A DNA stretch of 64,000 nt from Amphibalanus amphitrite (taxonomy: Eukaryota > Arthropoda > Thecostraca > Balanomorpha > Balanidae), in NCBI RefSeq assembly GCF_019059575.1, contig NW_024882755.1:124001-188000 (forward strand), written 5' to 3'. The position numbers and the translations under genes were made by a program. Below, one piece after another: positions 10,201 through 18,514 of this stretch. Position 1 is the stretch's first letter, and every line of letters starts with the position of its first letter. A model generated the notes under the pieces. It saw only the letters and a list, made by a program, of their open reading frames with translations. It had not been told where the DNA came from and did not search any database.

Positions 10201-12727
10201 CAATCTTATGCAGCTACGGGTTACTGTTATGCATGACAGATACATTATGAGGAACACACATTACATATACGAGTACAGGCACACACAAAAAAGGCGGCGG
10301 CAGTGCATTCGCTTCCGTTTGTATGCAGTATGCACCTACCTGTATGTATATGTGAAAATATAGATTTTTTTTTAGAAAAAACTATAATAAAGACGGATGA
10401 ACGGACGCAAAGGAGCATCTGAAATGTATTGACTATACATGACCCATGAATGTCATACTGGATCAGCGCTGAATGTACAGGCAGCCGCTTCATCTGAACT
10501 GGCTTAACTAACTAAAAGCATCTTCATCGCCGTGACTTTCTCACTGGAGACCAAATCAGTTGCATCTTTTCCTTGAACTGACGTGAGAGGTTCAAGATTT
10601 GCCATTGAAACTGAAATTCGGTACCTACCGTTTCCGTTTCAATATGAAAAATATGATTAATTTGTTTCAAATCCATTTTCAATCACGAACAAAATAAGTG
10701 GGATATGTATTTGACTCATAGGTATTTTGCGGTGAAGTTTGCAAAACGTGATAAAATGTCATAAAGCTTTGCGAGTTCGACAACATATAGCTCAATCAAT
10801 TTTAAGTGTGGACTAGGACCAGGCATGTCTTGTCTCGTCTCAGATCAGGCCTTTCTACCGACTCTGGGCCTTGATTGAAACGAGTTTAATTTCCCTGGTG
10901 TTTTTGACAAAGTTTCATCACAACGACGTCGTCGATGTCTCGCTGTCGTTCATCAAAAATGCCAATCAAAACCATCAAAATGTCTCACTGTTGCAGGGGG
11001 AAGAGGATCAGCAAGGTGAAAACTCTACACAAGGCCATCGAGTACATTGACCAGCTGCGCAGGCTGCTGGCAGCAGATGACCTTAGCCGAGGTCACGTGA
11101 CCGGGCCAGCGCCGCTCGAGTCTGGAGGGGACAAGGAGAATGCGTGGTGTGCGCCACTTCAGGTAACTACGAGTACCAGAAGCCGTCGGTAAAGTTGATG
11201 GATCTTATACCGTATTGCCCCTTCGCTCCGATATGGCGGACGGCTCACGCCTTACTCAAGGAGTGGTGTCCCTTTTGAATTTAAGACATTTTGTGGAGAC
11301 CTATCGGTACATAGGTATGTATTGTGATGATCGAGTCGGATTGGTCAAAATTATGCTTTGACATGCCTACTTGGAAAATAGGTACACATATGTTTAACCC
11401 GCGCACCGACGGGGGTCTGCGCCAACTTGGAACCCGGGGGGGGGGGGGCGGATGACCCCCCCTGAGATCTCGAGAACGAAGCAAGATAGCTACAAGCGGG
11501 TAAACGGCATGGGGTACGCACGGGCAAGGTCTACAATTTTTACCAAGGTAATTTTCAGGTCAGGTCAAAGATGACGTCACAGGGGTCAAAAAGTCAAAAT
11601 GGTGGCGCTAGACATTGAGAGTTTTTCTCGAATAACTTTCGAATTTATCAAGCTAGGAACAAACTAAGGGCACCATCGTAATCCTCTCGTCAATCCGCAT
11701 CGAACCATATATGCTGACCTCGAAAGGTCAAGGTTTAAGGTTCAAGGTTGACCTCATGTCACGTGACCTCGAGGTCATCATGTATATCATTCGATGCCCC
11801 TTGACGAGCTGAACACAATGAGACCATCTGCGCGGCTGTATCTTGTTCCTGTAAGAGGTTATTGGCAAAAAATTGGTGACCTTTGATGACGTCACATGAC
11901 CTTACAGCTGCCCAACAGCAAAACAGGCCTCAAGGTATTGAAGGTTGATCGTATATGAAGTCATGTATGGTATATGGGGCCATTCTGACGCGTTTTAGTG
12001 GAAAAAACAGGGAGTTGATTTTTCTCCCATCGACATATAAATTGGGGAGGTCGAGAAATTGACCTGACCTTAGGTTAGGTTATCGATATCAAAATTCCGA
12101 GATACCATGTGTAAAATTGATAAGAGAATAGTCATACCAAATTTCGCGGCGCTACGCGCCGCGGTTTTCCCGCTATTCGCGAAAAACCTCGGGGGGGGGG
12201 CGGATAACCGCCCCCCCCGTCGGTGCGCGGGTTAATGCTTTTGCGGTACCAACACATACAAGCTATGCCATCTCTTGGGCGGAGGTTAACTCTTGCTCTA
12301 GAAGCGACGCCGACGTAAGTTGCAGGCTTATATATGTACAGGATGTGCGGCACAGTATGGGTGCAGGCGCATACCACTAACGCCATCTCTTGGCAGCGGG
12401 AACAGCTAGTAAGCGACTGGCAAGCCATGCGGGACAGCATACATTCAGGCGCATACTACTAGCGACATCTCTCGGTAGTTGACGTAGTTACATGGGCTCC
12501 CCGTTGCATGCGTATGTACGGTGCGCGAGGAACTAGAGTTTAGAGGAGCCAGAAGAAAATAAATCGCTCGTTCTTGAACACTGTGTAGTTATGTGCGTGC
12601 TATATTTTCACCTTTTCGTGTCTCACGTCGTTCGCAGGTGTACGCAGACGACTTCTACCAGCCTCCACAGCAGCACGTCTACAACATGCAGTACACCATA
12701 ATGACCGGGTTCACCCCCGACCAGTAG
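874..12727 (+). CDS. Achaete-scute-type bHLH transcription factor (3 coding exons)
   Basis: Predicted 216-aa DNA-binding regulator assembled from exons 874-1268, 10997-11162 and 12638-12727 (395+166+90 nt). Every junction has GT-AG sites and matching phase: exon 1 ends AG and exon 2 supplies G to make Arg; exon 2 ends in phase 0. The basic region RRNARERRRVQAVN and helix 1 are near residues 108-127. Exon 2 gives the rest of the loop and helix 2 (KRISKVKTLHKAIEYI). Loop length and the KRxSKVxTL signature match the achaete-scute/ASCL family, which dimerises with E proteins and binds E-boxes, usually in neural specification. The N-terminus is Gly/Ala-rich. Start 874 has a G at -3; Met at 916 is the alternative. 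Odd points: introns split a domain that is usually intronless in arthropods, and I see no ASC-like C-terminal motif. Confidence 0.8.
1269..1959 (+). other. Intron 1 of the bHLH gene, part before the LINE
   Basis: Non-coding intron sequence with no repeat or ORF that I can support. It ends at the LINE target-site duplication. Confidence 0.6.
1960..1973 (+). repeat. LINE target-site duplication, 5' copy
   Basis: ATCTATGTAGTTAC at 1960-1973 is repeated exactly at 9103-9116, right after the LINE poly(A) tail. It could be extended on the left by one or more A, which is ambiguous against the tail. Perfect 14-bp duplications of this kind are made by target-primed reverse transcription. Confidence 0.92.
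2194..3348 (+). CDS. LINE ORF1 protein
   Basis: 384 aa from the first ATG in a frame that opens upstream at 2116 without an ATG. Residues about 85-170 are rich in Glu/Leu/Arg heptads (coiled coil, likely trimerisation). A Pro/Ser/Arg-rich linker follows to about 250. The last 120 residues include DIDRAHRLPGP and NRVIVRFVRSGEG, which resembles the RRM-like and C-terminal domain of L1-type ORF1 proteins that bind element RNA as chaperones. The frame is intact. Its role in retrotransposition is known for the family and inferred here. Confidence 0.85.
   Translation: MPRRVASQCAGEDSDSAAGDHRSDISCDQRSVSELVRNYSDPLSEGQKRDRSESGDAVPAGKRGAKERSGEPGRSPLTPGGNRGFKEQLEVAIDGLEERLMAAFSRELHDFRSSLTAEIEKLNDRVKDLEQHVEERDGIIDQLSEELRQSRSEVSALEARVEEAEINSRLPCLILSGAAMAPRRTPRLEPPLPNQTAPAAVDPRPIAPADTGRDPPTVTSQSADRPNSSGPDQSAGRGGRERVAGRAGEWEEREDINALVISTLNQCLPGLGLAANDIDRAHRLPGPNNRVIVRFVRSGEGSARDRVMARRMELRGRELFINESLTKLRSRIFRSLLAAKRERRIYTVYSRGGHVFFKEQQHGVGKRVDTLERVRELGFGVLER
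3349..4170 (+). other. LINE inter-ORF spacer
   Basis: The segment between ORF1 stop and ORF2 start. It is mostly T-rich, with a GC-rich GGC/GTGG run at about 3895-4000. An open frame 3740-4183 overlaps the ORF2 start by 13 nt but looks like chance coding (low complexity), so I do not call it. How ORF2 is translated across this gap is unknown. Confidence 0.6.
4171..7944 (+). CDS. LINE ORF2: endonuclease and reverse transcriptase
   Basis: 1257 aa, uninterrupted. Residues 1-235 form an APE-like endonuclease: SSNVRGLGS, LLQDTHL, YGPN, VVGGDFNF, ARLDMFFVS and a TDH near the end. The reverse transcriptase spans about 475-790, with GWRPITLLN, SVDFEAAFDSLSW, GIRQGDP and the catalytic QYADDT near residue 716. 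A C-terminal CCHC knuckle (CTFC, then H and C in AHLFWYC) lies at about 1138-1156. It nicks target DNA and reverse-transcribes its own RNA. The usual Glu of the endonuclease QETH motif is Asp (QDTH). AT-rich codon use contrasts with GC-rich ORF1. Confidence 0.95.
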   Translation: MAKIEIISSNVRGLGSQHKRRDVMHYLRNLKCDIILLQDTHLTPEKIPSFNNLWNGKAYHSCFRYNSRGTSILISKNLQHEIVSKHVDSKGNYILIECKIGTDIYLFCSIYGPNRDEPDFYERIGKILDSVNCDHMVVGGDFNFIINTDIDCFGYAQEHNAKAREKFLSICNQHNLVDAWRSQNPTERRYTWFGPAHAKGARLDMFFVSQHLLALCHDSQITSGYRTDHNNISLRLLMGESRGPGLWKFNDSLLSDEGYIETVEHCINRTVEEYSLPVYAQEFISDTCNYKDIQFKIGDDLFYETLLVMLRGETIRYSKAKAKRNREKEKELVSKIALANSRLVVERSEENVATVNLYKEQLEEHRKPIINGLIVRSRAKWYEEGEKSSKYFLGLEKRNAIKKTPTALNINGQKVAKSSLILGEFTKHLASKYNKGHIMSSSTEDYIKSNTTSSLTTHERSVLDEPITFEELTTAVQKMKKGKSPGSNGYTACFFRRFWEKLGPFLHRAFTSSFEHGKMLLTHREGIITMIPKAGKSLDSIKGWRPITLLNVDFKIISAAISSRLQNVIDKLIDPCQTAYIKGRYIGENTRLVYDTISNLIQNQSSGLIMSVDFEAAFDSLSWCFLARTLEKYNFGPVFRKTIELVYLNNQNFSRILLNGYLGEKIKLNCGIRQGDPASGYLFNLAVNILATKIKEAKEFKGIKAIDNLDVRISQYADDTLLFLENKNCLKGALEELGKFSEASGLNLNIEKSTCLPVGFSPSSEEENDFGIKWVKEMKILGIIFNNMNKNVTKINFEPKLLQIQKEIAQWRRRNLTVLGRIAVVKSLLISQLVHLFTALPNPSQNELKRLNTLLYSFVWAGKRDPVKRAKLIQKYHNGGLAMVDIEAFMKSIKLTWLKRLMKAQAPWAAFSKLELPHIQDILCYGSKRLGKITAKISNRFWKDVLNAFTSFSQQYQPEETQILSESIWFSDYTKFKSSIVKSWHSKGLRFIIDLFNEETGKLHSKDSLQTAYNINMTFICYEGLMRSLPDSVKAMSIPKKCQPTMPSRMNLVMNHPHFSRFAYDIFIQFRQKELYETNARQKQKWIRDLGCFEANSFIEVLKATKSAYVRMFQFKLINRILATNRYLQMMDITDSEYCTFCKVQPETLAHLFWYCPITKDFITKIKTEILQKYGININVGLNTWFFPTNLSAEETCIITLAKLVIYQARYKENRPTIVHLKYSIKQQVEIEESIARLTGKQESFEKKWEKLKNITI
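7945..9102 (+). other. LINE 3' UTR and poly(A) tail
   Basis: Contains an A-run near 8079, AT-rich palindromic microsatellite (about 8145-8265), and a GC-rich block (about 8570-8745), then AATAAA at 9066 and the A-tail. No protein is supported here; short antisense frames are low complexity. Confidence 0.8.
9066..9071 (+). terminator. LINE polyadenylation signal AATAAA
   Basis: AATAAA lies about 8-13 bp before the A-tail of the inserted copy, the expected spacing for the signal that ended the element transcript. Confidence 0.8.
9103..9116 (+). repeat. LINE target-site duplication, 3' copy
   Basis: Exact repeat of 1960-1973, directly after the A-tail. Confidence 0.92.
9117..10996 (+). other. 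Intron 1 of the bHLH gene, part after the LINE
   Basis: No gene. It holds a short inverted repeat at about 9271-9348 and a G-run near 9910-9920. Acceptor TTGCAG ends at 10996. Confidence 0.6.
9271..9348. repeat. Short AT-centred inverted repeat
   Basis: ACAACCTATCA and its complement TGATAGGTTGT form an 11-bp perfect stem around TATATA, with a weaker outer stem (TTCCTTG / CAAGGAA). It looks like a small MITE or hairpin remnant. No target-site duplication was identified. Confidence 0.4.
10997..11162 (+). CDS. bHLH gene, coding exon 2 (loop end, helix 2)
   Basis: 166 nt between TTGCAG and CTTCAG|GTAACT. It completes the Arg begun in exon 1 and encodes GKRISKVKTLHKAIEYID, the helix-2 half of the domain, then a Ser/Gly-rich tail ending APLQ in phase 0. 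Confidence 0.8.
11163..11393 (+). other. Intron 2 of the bHLH gene, 5' part
   Basis: Short non-coding stretch before the TTAA-flanked MITE. No feature seen. Confidence 0.5.
11398..12231. mobile_element. piggyBac-like MITE, 834 bp
   Basis: Flanked by TTAA on both sides (11394-11397 and 12232-12235), with inverted ends CCCGCGCACCGACGGGGG / CCCCCGTCGGTGCGCGGG. TTAA target duplication and ends starting with CCC are characteristic of the piggyBac superfamily. There is no transposase ORF. The interior carries TGACGTCA and repeated AGGTCA/TGACCT motifs. A related but longer element sits at 24926-26097. Confidence 0.85.
12236..12637 (+). other. Intron 2 of the bHLH gene, 3' part
   Basis: Non-coding. 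Loose repeats of GCGCATACNACTANCGNCATCTC type occur near 12250-12480. It ends at the acceptor TTCGCAG (12637). Confidence 0.5.
12638..12727 (+). CDS. bHLH gene, terminal coding exon
   Basis: 29 codons plus TAG, joined in phase 0 after CTTCAG. It encodes VYADDFYQPPQQHVYNMQYT and ends GFTPDQ. It is supported by the acceptor and the open frame. It does not resemble the C-terminal motif I know from achaete-scute proteins, so this exon is less certain than the other two. Most of it is the first unit of an 81-bp tandem triplication. Confidence 0.6.
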   Translation: MYADDFYQPPQQHVYNMQYTIMTGFTPDQ

Positions 12728-12905
12728 AGCTGCATCTACCAGCCTCCACAGCAGCACGTCTACAACATGCAGTATACGATAATGACCGGGTTCACCCCGG
12801 ACCAGTAAAGCTGCATCTACCAGCCTCCACAGCAGACAGCAGCTTGTCTTCATCATGCAGTATACGATAATAACCGGGTTCACTCCGGACCAATAGAGCT
12901 GCTTG
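12655..12905 (+). repeat. Triplicated 3' coding segment, 81-bp unit
   Basis: Units start at 12655, 12736 and 12817. Each reads CTACCAGCCTCCACAGCAG and ends in GGACCAGTA/TAG-like sequence, so each copy carries its own stop (TAG, TAA, TAG). Units 1 and 2 differ at a few bases; unit 3 has a replaced segment in its middle. The period is 27 codons, so the frame is kept. Only unit 1 would be translated by the predicted transcript. Confidence 0.85.
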
Positions 12906-15900
12906 CGCAATATCCAAGCATTGGTTGGGTACTTCACCGGTACCCAGTTCTGTTCGGCTCGATGACCATGACATTCCGGCCCTGTTTGACCGCCGCTGCC
13001 AGCACACGTTGACGTGTCAAATTGGGTTTCCATGGAGACATCAACAAATTCGCATCTCCAACATTACCACGGCACAAAGTATGATGTCAGCTCGCGAAAT
13101 GTGTTGTCAGCGTCGGTGAAACAGGGGCCCTGTCCCACCGAATCGCTAGCAACCAAATCACCGAGACCGCACAAGAACGAGTCGACTTATGACGTGCCAG
13201 ATTAAGTGAAAGCGAGTTAAAGATCTTCTGGATAGTCACACATTTTTACGAATGGCCATTGGTCAATCTACAAGTGCGCTTCGCTGCACAGTGCACAGCT
13301 TCACCAATGTTGAGTATTTCTGTGCTATTTGAATCCGTCCATGTCAGCCGTCCCGAGATCCCGTTCAAACACGCGTCAGATTCATGAATTTGACAAACGC
13401 AGCCTAGCGGTATGTTAGGCTATGCGGTATGGTATGCTAGCGGTATTATACAGCATACGCGGTATGCCTCATGCAAGCTATAGTGAGCTTTGTCTAGTCA
13501 GTGCCAGTAAGTTGCTAAGGTGTCTATCAATATAATACTATAGATAAATAGGCTTGCTGTAGTGTGTGACGGTGCTGGTAAAAGGAAAAGGTAGTTGCCA
13601 GTTGGTGTAAGACTAAGATGCTTGAGGTGCCATCTGCTGCTGCATAGTGTGACTTGGAATTCTGTGTGGGGAGTTGTGAAACAAGCAGGTAGCCTTAGAA
13701 TGCAACTTTTCCGTCCAAAGATCATGCAACTGCAAAGCAAGCTGTAAAATATAGTTACTTGTTTCAAAGGTGAGCGTTTACATAGAAGCGGGTGCTGTGT
13801 ACTTGTGTTAGACACTTAGATGCATTGGTATACCGTCAAATAAAAATAAAAATGTGATAAGATTGAAATAAACCCTAACAGCGCTTTCTTTACCGAAGTC
13901 TGATACGACGCTTGTGTAGACGTTTACATTGTAGACACTTCGGTTAACGCACTTCCGCATTGCTATCAACAGCTTCTGATCGCCATAGGCGGTTTGGACG
14001 GATCTCCAGTAATGAGCAACAAAAAAACAGGGTTGAAGTGTGACTAGTGCAAGCAATATATTAAGTAGACTGGCAGAACAAGTCGTCCCTCATGATCGTC
14101 ACAATTCCCAACACGCACGGATTATGGAGCTGCCGGCAGCCCCACAAACAACACAAAAATAACATCGTATAGACACATATTCAACATAACGTACAGATTT
14201 CCTCGTTCGTCACACACAAACTTAAACAATTTCTGATAGATTCGAGTTCATCCGTACAATTTGCTCGCTGATTGTAGGGATCAGCGAGTCCATACCTTCT
14301 ATTTAGCTTAGTAACTGAGCGTTCAAGGGCAGCAAACAGCACGTGTGAGCATAAACTAGGCAGTGGGCAGCCAACCCAAACACTAAGGCCGATATATTAT
14401 GACAAGCGAGTGACAGATTAACGAATCAGGCGTGTCAAACAACTAACATTATCCCTGAAATGGACGTTTACGGAGGCTGGCCGGGCGGAAAAGTCGAGAT
14501 TGTGTCAGATTCTCATCACCCTTTTAGAGCGTGCTGCGAGTGGCATGGTGATAGTTGGCGCCAGGACACAAAAGGAGGGACACCCTTGAAGGACACTACA
14601 GACCTCATGGGACACTCCATCCCCTTTTCCCATGCGTCTACGCTCATTATCCTACGTCATAGCACTCATCAGTATGCACTAAAACGGTAATGAGATAGGA
14701 CTGAAGTCGAGTCAAAGTTGGAGAGTTAGCACGAGGATGCAGAAAAGCCTCAGATACATCGCACACTCGTCAAGAAATACATGTAGCTAGCATTGCACGT
14801 TATTGCCGCCAACATACATCAGGACTATGCTATCCGCTATCTAGCTACAAGCTACAAACCACTCGTCTGGGCTACAGGCGCTAAGCACACCGCCAGAAAA
14901 TGATGTGCCAAAGTACCTACTTGTAAGACAACTATGGTATCGCTCCAGTTTCCCGCTCAGGCGTCCTTCGAGCTACCTACGAGTCCAGTTCGTAACACGA
15001 CAGCATGCAAATATATGGCACACAACCTGTGCGAAACCCTACTGAGTTCTATACAATTCATTACGGAGCCATTTTAATTTTTACAGGAGCCATTTGAATT
15101 TGTCATGCATGCTCAAATTTGCTGCACGCATAACGCCGTTAAATGGTGAAGGAGAAAAAAACTGCACGTAACTTTACCACTGATCGATGGAAACACTGAA
15201 TCAGAATTTTAGCATCAAATCATCTCTAGTACAAGTACAGCCAGTGTCCCTCTTCTTTCAACTTCTAAGTCAAATGTTGCGATACCTGTCGCAATTCGAT
15301 CAGAGCATTATCGACCAGCGACAATGTTGAACAATTATCTTCCGTGGTACAAATTTCCATTAACACCCCAGTTTCCAAATTTCACTTTACCAACATTGGT
15401 CACTTCAAAACAGCTAATGTAAAAACACCGCACGGCCAAAGCCAGACGGTTTGATTATCCTGAGAGCAAGCTGTTAAATGTTCTCGCGAAATTGAATCAG
15501 ACACATTGCGCACCAGCCTGAGGCCAGCTCAGGAGCTGAGAAAGGGCGGTGAGCGATCGAGGACGGTAGAGATTAGGAGCAAACACCAATGCCGGCTGAC
15601 GGCCGTGCAGGCGACCGACACTCAGGCACGAGTGAATCCGGTGAATAGAATCAGTGATTAATGCGGATCAGGCGCTGCCATGACACTTAGAAATATACTG
15701 TGCTGCCCCCAGACATGATCGAATGTTCTCAGTCAACTGCCAAGATGACAGCGTTGGTCCTCATTTGACAGAAGCCGAGGAATGGCAGATGAAATGCTTA
15801 AGATTAAGAGCTGCATTACGTATTGGATAATCCCTCCTCCAATTTTAATCCTTCACAACCCTCTCCAATCCTTCCTTTGCATAGCACCACTAAACCTGGT

Positions 15901-16235
15901 TATCTTCTAGGAAATTCACCTAAATTTGATCTACCATATCATTAATACTCAACAGTCTAAGACTGTTCCAGCTCTATTCCTCAATTCCAAGGATCAAATA
16001 GCACCTATCTGGGCCCACTCTGTGCGTACTGACCCATCGACGGCTCATCTACGTTTCGCCGTTGCTCTACTAGTCCTCGCAAGACGTAACGTTTCCCTTT
16101 CCATCCGCGGCAGCTCAAATCACTACGTCCGATACTAAAACAAGATAACAACTCAGTACCGACAGCCGCAGCTGCCGTACCGGGGTGCGCACCGCACATC
16201 TAGTTAATTCGTTGTGAGAGTTACACAGTCTGATC
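12906..16235. other. Intergenic region between the bHLH gene and FBXO8 3' end
   Basis: No gene supported. It contains the putative bHLH 3' UTR, a patch of GCGGTATG repeats at about 13403-13470, a candidate polyadenylation signal near 13839, and otherwise unremarkable sequence. The two genes are convergent here. Confidence 0.55.
13839..13850 (+). terminator. Candidate polyadenylation signal for the bHLH gene
   Basis: Two adjacent AATAAA hexamers (13839-13844 and 13845-13850) are the first I noticed downstream of the bHLH stop codon on the + strand. The 1.1-kb distance is plausible but nothing else supports it. Confidence 0.3.
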
Positions 16236-16243
16236 GGCTCACC

Positions 16244-16459
16244 GGGTCTACGTCAAAACAGCTAGTGACATTTGAGCTAGTGACTTTTGAGCTAGTACAA
16301 ATCAGCTAGTGCCTCAGAACAGCTAGCGACAAAATCGCTAGCGTCAAAATAGCTAGTGAAACAAAATAGCTAGTGCTTCAAAACAGCTAGTGCTATAATC
16401 GCTAGCGTCAAAATAGCTAGTGAAGCAAAATAGCTAGTGCCTACGAAGTGCGAGCAGCT
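16244..16459 (+). repeat. Foldback element, left TIR
   Basis: Array of AGCTAGTG-based subrepeats. Its order of variants (GACATTTGAG, GACTTTT, GCCTCA, GACAAAATCGCTAGCG) matches the reverse complement of the right arm almost unit for unit, so the whole arm is one inverted repeat rather than two independent satellites. Confidence 0.85.
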
Positions 16460-16911
16460 AGTGTGATTTCTTTCCCGACGGGTCCTTTAAGAAGATTGTG
16501 ACATGAACATTGGCATTGAGGTGCAGGCCATGACGCCAAAATGCAAGAACATTTCTTTAAGGCTTCAAAGGAAAAGAAGGAGGCTCGAAGGCTATGCACC
16601 AGAACCGGTTACTAGAGCAGGAATCCAAACGCCAGAAAAAATGGAATTGTTAGGCTAGGAGAAGCAGTTGTAAGTAGTTACGACCTAATGACCGAATCAT
16701 ACTTTTGCGACCGATCAGATGCTTGACGAATTGGTGAAGAAGAATGCATGGATGCTCGAAGGTACTTTCAAAATCTGACCAGTAACTTTCAGTTTCAGTC
16801 AAACAAATATGCAAGATTAACGTGGTTGTACGCGGTGCTTTAGAGGGGCGCAAGTGGTCTCAGAGGGGCGCCGTACGTTTACGTCTTCTGGGAAAAACCT
16901 TTGGCAACATA

Positions 16912-17897
16912 CAGGGTGTTTCACTAAAAGTGTCAAAAAGTAAAAGGTCATAATGCACATAAGAACAATGTTTTCTAAGGAAATTTGCATATCATTTCAT
17001 CCGCAATTGTTGGACATTTGAATATATAACAGCGATATCACCGTCACTCAAACCTATTCCACATATCCGCCCCTTCTTTTGATGCACCGTTTCGGCACGT
17101 GTCCGGAGGTGCCTCACAGCCCGTTTTCATATTCAGCGTCCAGACTGTCGGCAAAGCCTTGAATTGTGCTCTTCAGCTCCCAAAGTGATGAGACTTGAGT
17201 CTTCCTCAGCTCTGCGAGAGCTACTGAGTCACTGACCAGAACCAGAAGTCTAGCGGTGACAGATCGTGGCTTTGCGCTGGCCATGGGGGCGGGCGGTGAG
17301 GCAGCTGATTATTTGGCCCAGGAACTTCGGGTCCAGCCAGTTCCTGGTGGCTACAACCGTCACAGTGGTTGTTTTTGATAACTTGTAAGGCCTTGGCTAT
17401 TTCTGATGTTGAAATTAGCTTCTTGTTATCTTCAAAGGCCCTCAAAAAGACCCTGACCTTTCAAACGGTTTCCGCCGAGAGGTGGGGGCGACCCCGCCTT
17501 TTTTGGACTGGAACTGGCATTGAAGGAGCCCTTTTAAACCTCTTAAGAAGTCCTTTTAAACTTTTATAATCTGGAACGTAGCGAGGTGAGAGAGTAAAAC
17601 GTTTCCTGAAAAGTCGGCATACGGTTTCAATGTTTCTGATGGCACCAAATGTAAGTGTAACTCACTCCTCCTGTTGAGGTGTAAATAGACTGTTCTTGAT
17701 CTGTATAAGAAAAAAAAAACGACTAGTAACTTTGGCCTCCTGCCCTCGCTCCGTATGGGTGTAAAATACATCTTAAATGGACAAAGCATAAATGTCCAAA
17801 AATTTGCAGCAGAGCCACGTGCGCAACCACGTGATTTGCACATTTTATATATCTTTAATAAGCATTTACTTTTTGACATTTTTAGTGAAACACCCTG
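16912..17897 (-). mobile_element. mariner-like element relic nested in the foldback element
   Basis: 986 bp with near-perfect 33-bp inverted ends beginning CAGGGTGTTTCACTAAAA (one mismatch) and flanked by TA dinucleotides (16910-16911 and 17898-17899), the target duplication of Tc1/mariner elements. It contains a decayed transposase remnant on the minus strand. Confidence 0.85.
17221..17445 (-). pseudogene. mariner transposase fragment
   Basis: A 74-codon open stretch contains WPAQSHDLSPLDFWFW, a clear relative of the WPP-SPDL-PLDFFLW motif near the C-terminal catalytic Asp of mariner transposases. The rest of a usual 340-aa transposase is not readable in one frame, so this is a broken copy without expected activity. 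Orientation matches the nested element. Confidence 0.75.
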
Positions 17898-18060
17898 TAG
17901 GTACCGAAAATCTACGAAACTAAGTCATTTACGACAACGCACGTGTATAACGTGTATAACGCAACGTGTATAATTGACATTGAATTTGGCCAACCTAGAG
18001 CCCTCCGCGATGTCTTTCCTACCATCTCAGTAGAGGGATTTTTTTTTTCATTTGACTCAA

Positions 18061-18283
18061 GCTATTCTGCCACTAGCTATTTTGATCCACTAGCTATTTT
18101 GCTTCACTAGCTATTTCGACTCTACCGATTTTGTCACTAGCTGTTTTGAAGCACTAGCTATTTTGCTTCACCAGGTATTTTGACGCTAGCGATTTTGTCA
18201 CTAGCTGTTTTGAGGCACTAGCTGTTTTGCACTAGCTGAAAAGTCACTAGCTCAAATGTCACTAGCTATTCTGACGTGCACCC
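18061..18283 (-). repeat. Foldback element, right TIR
   Basis: Inverted counterpart of 16244-16459, with units CACTAGCTATTTTGCTT and relatives. It ends GACGTGCACCC next to the duplicated GGCTCACC. Confidence 0.85.
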
Positions 18284-18305
18284 GGCTCACCGACGGTGGT
18301 GACAC

Positions 18306-18514
18306 CTAGCGGCAGCCGAGCGCGGGCCGTCGGCCGGCGATGTGACCTCGCAGGTAGATGTCGTCGTACAGGTGACCACTGAGGACGTCATCCACAGCGG
18401 CGGCGTGGCGCACGTTGCGGATGAACTCGCGTTTGGACATTTTGTTTTTGACGTGTGGTGATGTGAGGTCGACGGAGAGCATGATGAGCGAAAAACACAG
18501 GATGTATACTGTGT
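18306..18514 (-). CDS. FBXO8: FBXO8 coding exon 6 and stop
   Basis: Acceptor CCACAG|AC. Encodes DTVYILCFSLIMLSVDLTSP, then HLYDDIYLRGHIA and a ten-residue extension ending at TAG (18308-18306). Confidence 0.93.

Larger units (their letters stand above)
16244..18283. mobile_element. Foldback-type DNA element with long repetitive TIRs
   Basis: 2.04-kb element flanked by an 8-bp direct duplication GGCTCACC (16236-16243 and 18284-18291; 9 bp if the neighbouring C is counted). The ends are inverted repeats of about 215 bp starting GGGT-NN-ACGTCA, built from 16-20-bp subrepeats such as AAAATAGCTAGTGAAGC and CGCTAGCGTCAAAATAG. Long internally repetitive TIRs with an 8-9-bp duplication are typical of foldback elements. 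The core has no transposase of its own but contains a mariner relic. It lies in the FBXO8 3' UTR: the stop codon is at 18306-18308. Confidence 0.85.

Noticed and set aside
16244-18283. CRISPR-like array (regular CTAGC repeats)
   Set aside because: Repeats are directly adjacent with no unique spacers, are mirrored in two arms with a target-site duplication, and the genome is eukaryotic.
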